In this document: positions 5,357-6,108 of the stretch, in pieces
Numbering within the stretch: position 1 is the stretch's first letter
Layout of the letters: each line of letters opens with the position of its first letter
From: Pyrinomonadaceae bacterium
GTDB taxonomy: Bacteria > Acidobacteriota > Blastocatellia > Pyrinomonadales > Pyrinomonadaceae
Reading direction: 5' to 3'
NCBI GenBank assembly: GCA_013813825.1
Contig: JACCRA010000621.1
Span: forward strand, 1-6,108
DNA length: 6,108 nucleotides
The notes under the pieces: generated by a model
What the model saw: only the letters and a program-made list of their open reading frames with translations
Told to the model about the DNA's origin: nothing
The model's database searches: none
Translations under genes and position numbers: made by a program

Positions 5357-6108
5357 TTAAAGCTTTGTGGCGCGGCCAACCGCTGTCGTCGGAGTGGCTG
5401 GATTTTGCGCTCCTGCCGGAATGGCGTTCGGGACGATCACGCCGTCGCGCAACGTGATGTCATCCGCTGTGCCGAGCTTCTTGTCGGCTCCGGGAAGCAC
5501 TAATTGATAGTTAGTGAAAGATAACCCTTCCGGCACGCCAGCGAGGTTATCGCGCAGTGATACGGGCTGCGCCTTAACGGCCGAGGCGCGGCGACCGCGC
5601 GTCTTCGTGGTCGCCTTCGGCAAAGCCGCGATGGCTGCTTCCGGTTCGTAAATGCCGGACTCTAAGAGCGCCACGGTGCGGGCTACCGAGCCGTCCGGGT
5701 CAGGCAGCAGCTTGTACAAATCTTTGGCCTTCACCGGGACCGACTCGAACCGCGTCTCGTATGCGAGCAGCACCCCGCTGACCTCGTAAGCGATGGCATT
5801 CTCGGCTGCCCGCGCGGCTGTTTCTCGTTGGCGCAGGCGGGCAGGTACAGTCACACCGATCAGGACGGCGATGCCGACCGCCACCATTGCGGACATCGCG
5901 AAGCCGGAGCGTGCGACTCGCAGGCCGGTGAAGCGCAACGGTTCGGCGGCGACACGGGCGCACACGCGGCGACCCGCCCACAGCGCGACCAGCGAGAGCG
6001 GCAGCGCGAGCCACTTCAATCGCCACGCCGCCGTCTCGGCCGCGCCGGCGACATCCCAGAAGGCGAAAGACAGCGGCTGCCGTTCAAAGATCGCGGCCAC
6101 CGTGCCGC
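5357..6108 (-). CDS. Membrane protein with pilin-like C-terminal domain, 5' truncated
   Basis: The frame is open to the window edge, so the N-terminus is missing; a GTG at 6100 lies inside it, but I do not regard it as the start. Counting from that GTG, 247 residues are visible. Two hydrophobic segments at about 29-45 and 66-86 are predicted membrane helices, the second followed by Arg-rich 'PARLRQRE'. A long helix with 'AIAYEVSGVLLAYETRF' and then 'VPVKAKDLYKLLPDPDGS' follows, recalling the helix and 'Y....G.YP....L' region of GspG-type pseudopilins. A linker rich in basic residues (160-180) leads to 'SFTNYQLVLPGADKKLGTADDITLRDG', similar in style to the calcium-site end of pseudopilins (G-x-D-x-x-x-G-T-x-D-D). 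There is no prepilin peptidase motif before the helices. Function unknown. It precedes the DUF3592-like gene by 25 bases, suggesting co-transcription. Confidence 0.7.
   Translation of the reverse strand, partial: GTVAAIFERQPLSFAFWDVAGAAETAAWRLKWLALPLSLVALWAGRRVCARVAAEPLRFTGLRVARSGFAMSAMVAVGIAVLIGVTVPARLRQRETAARAAENAIAYEVSGVLLAYETRFESVPVKAKDLYKLLPDPDGSVARTVALLESGIYEPEAAIAALPKATTKTRGRRASAVKAQPVSLRDNLAGVPEGLSFTNYQLVLPGADKKLGTADDITLRDGVIVPNAIPAGAQNPATPTTAVGRATKL

Overview
The window is GC-rich bacterial DNA carrying genes mostly on the minus strand, with only the tail of one gene on the plus strand at the left edge. The likely source is an Acidobacteriota-type soil or sediment bacterium, possibly the Blastocatellia. 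That is an inference from remembered protein style: the 'DEITETT' variant in the sigma54 activator, a split acyl-CoA carboxylase alpha subunit, and a Gln/Arg-rich secreted protein. No marker gene is present to prove it.

Left part (1-1946): a receiver-domain C-terminus on the plus strand (end of a response regulator or hybrid kinase) converges with a complete NtrC-type sigma54-dependent response regulator on the minus strand (441-1874). About 280 bases separate them and hold no convincing gene. The regulator has receiver, AAA+ and Fis-type DNA-binding domains. Its start codon overlaps the stop of a possible 11-residue leader ORF that sits behind a purine-rich Shine-Dalgarno-like tract. Its upstream region contains a perfect TTGTAAA/TTTACAA palindrome.

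Right part (2190-6108): a probable minus-strand transcription unit. In transcription order it holds the C-terminal part of a two-helix membrane protein with a pilin-like soluble domain, a 96-residue DUF3592-like protein, a biotin carboxylase, a biotin carboxyl carrier protein, and a small secreted Gln/Arg-rich protein. It ends at a textbook intrinsic terminator (2190-2236). The two biotin proteins together correspond to the alpha chain of a propionyl- or methylcrotonyl-CoA carboxylase-type enzyme, split inside the linker (BT) domain. The carboxyltransferase (beta) partner is not in the window.

The most notable non-coding structure is a pair of oppositely oriented arrays of 7-bp repeats (TCAGCNN) between the DUF3592-like gene and the biotin carboxylase. 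They can fold into a long hairpin, reach into the upstream stop codon and end next to the carboxylase ribosome-binding region. I see no convincing new biological system here; the repeat hairpin and the coupled leader ORF are the best leads.
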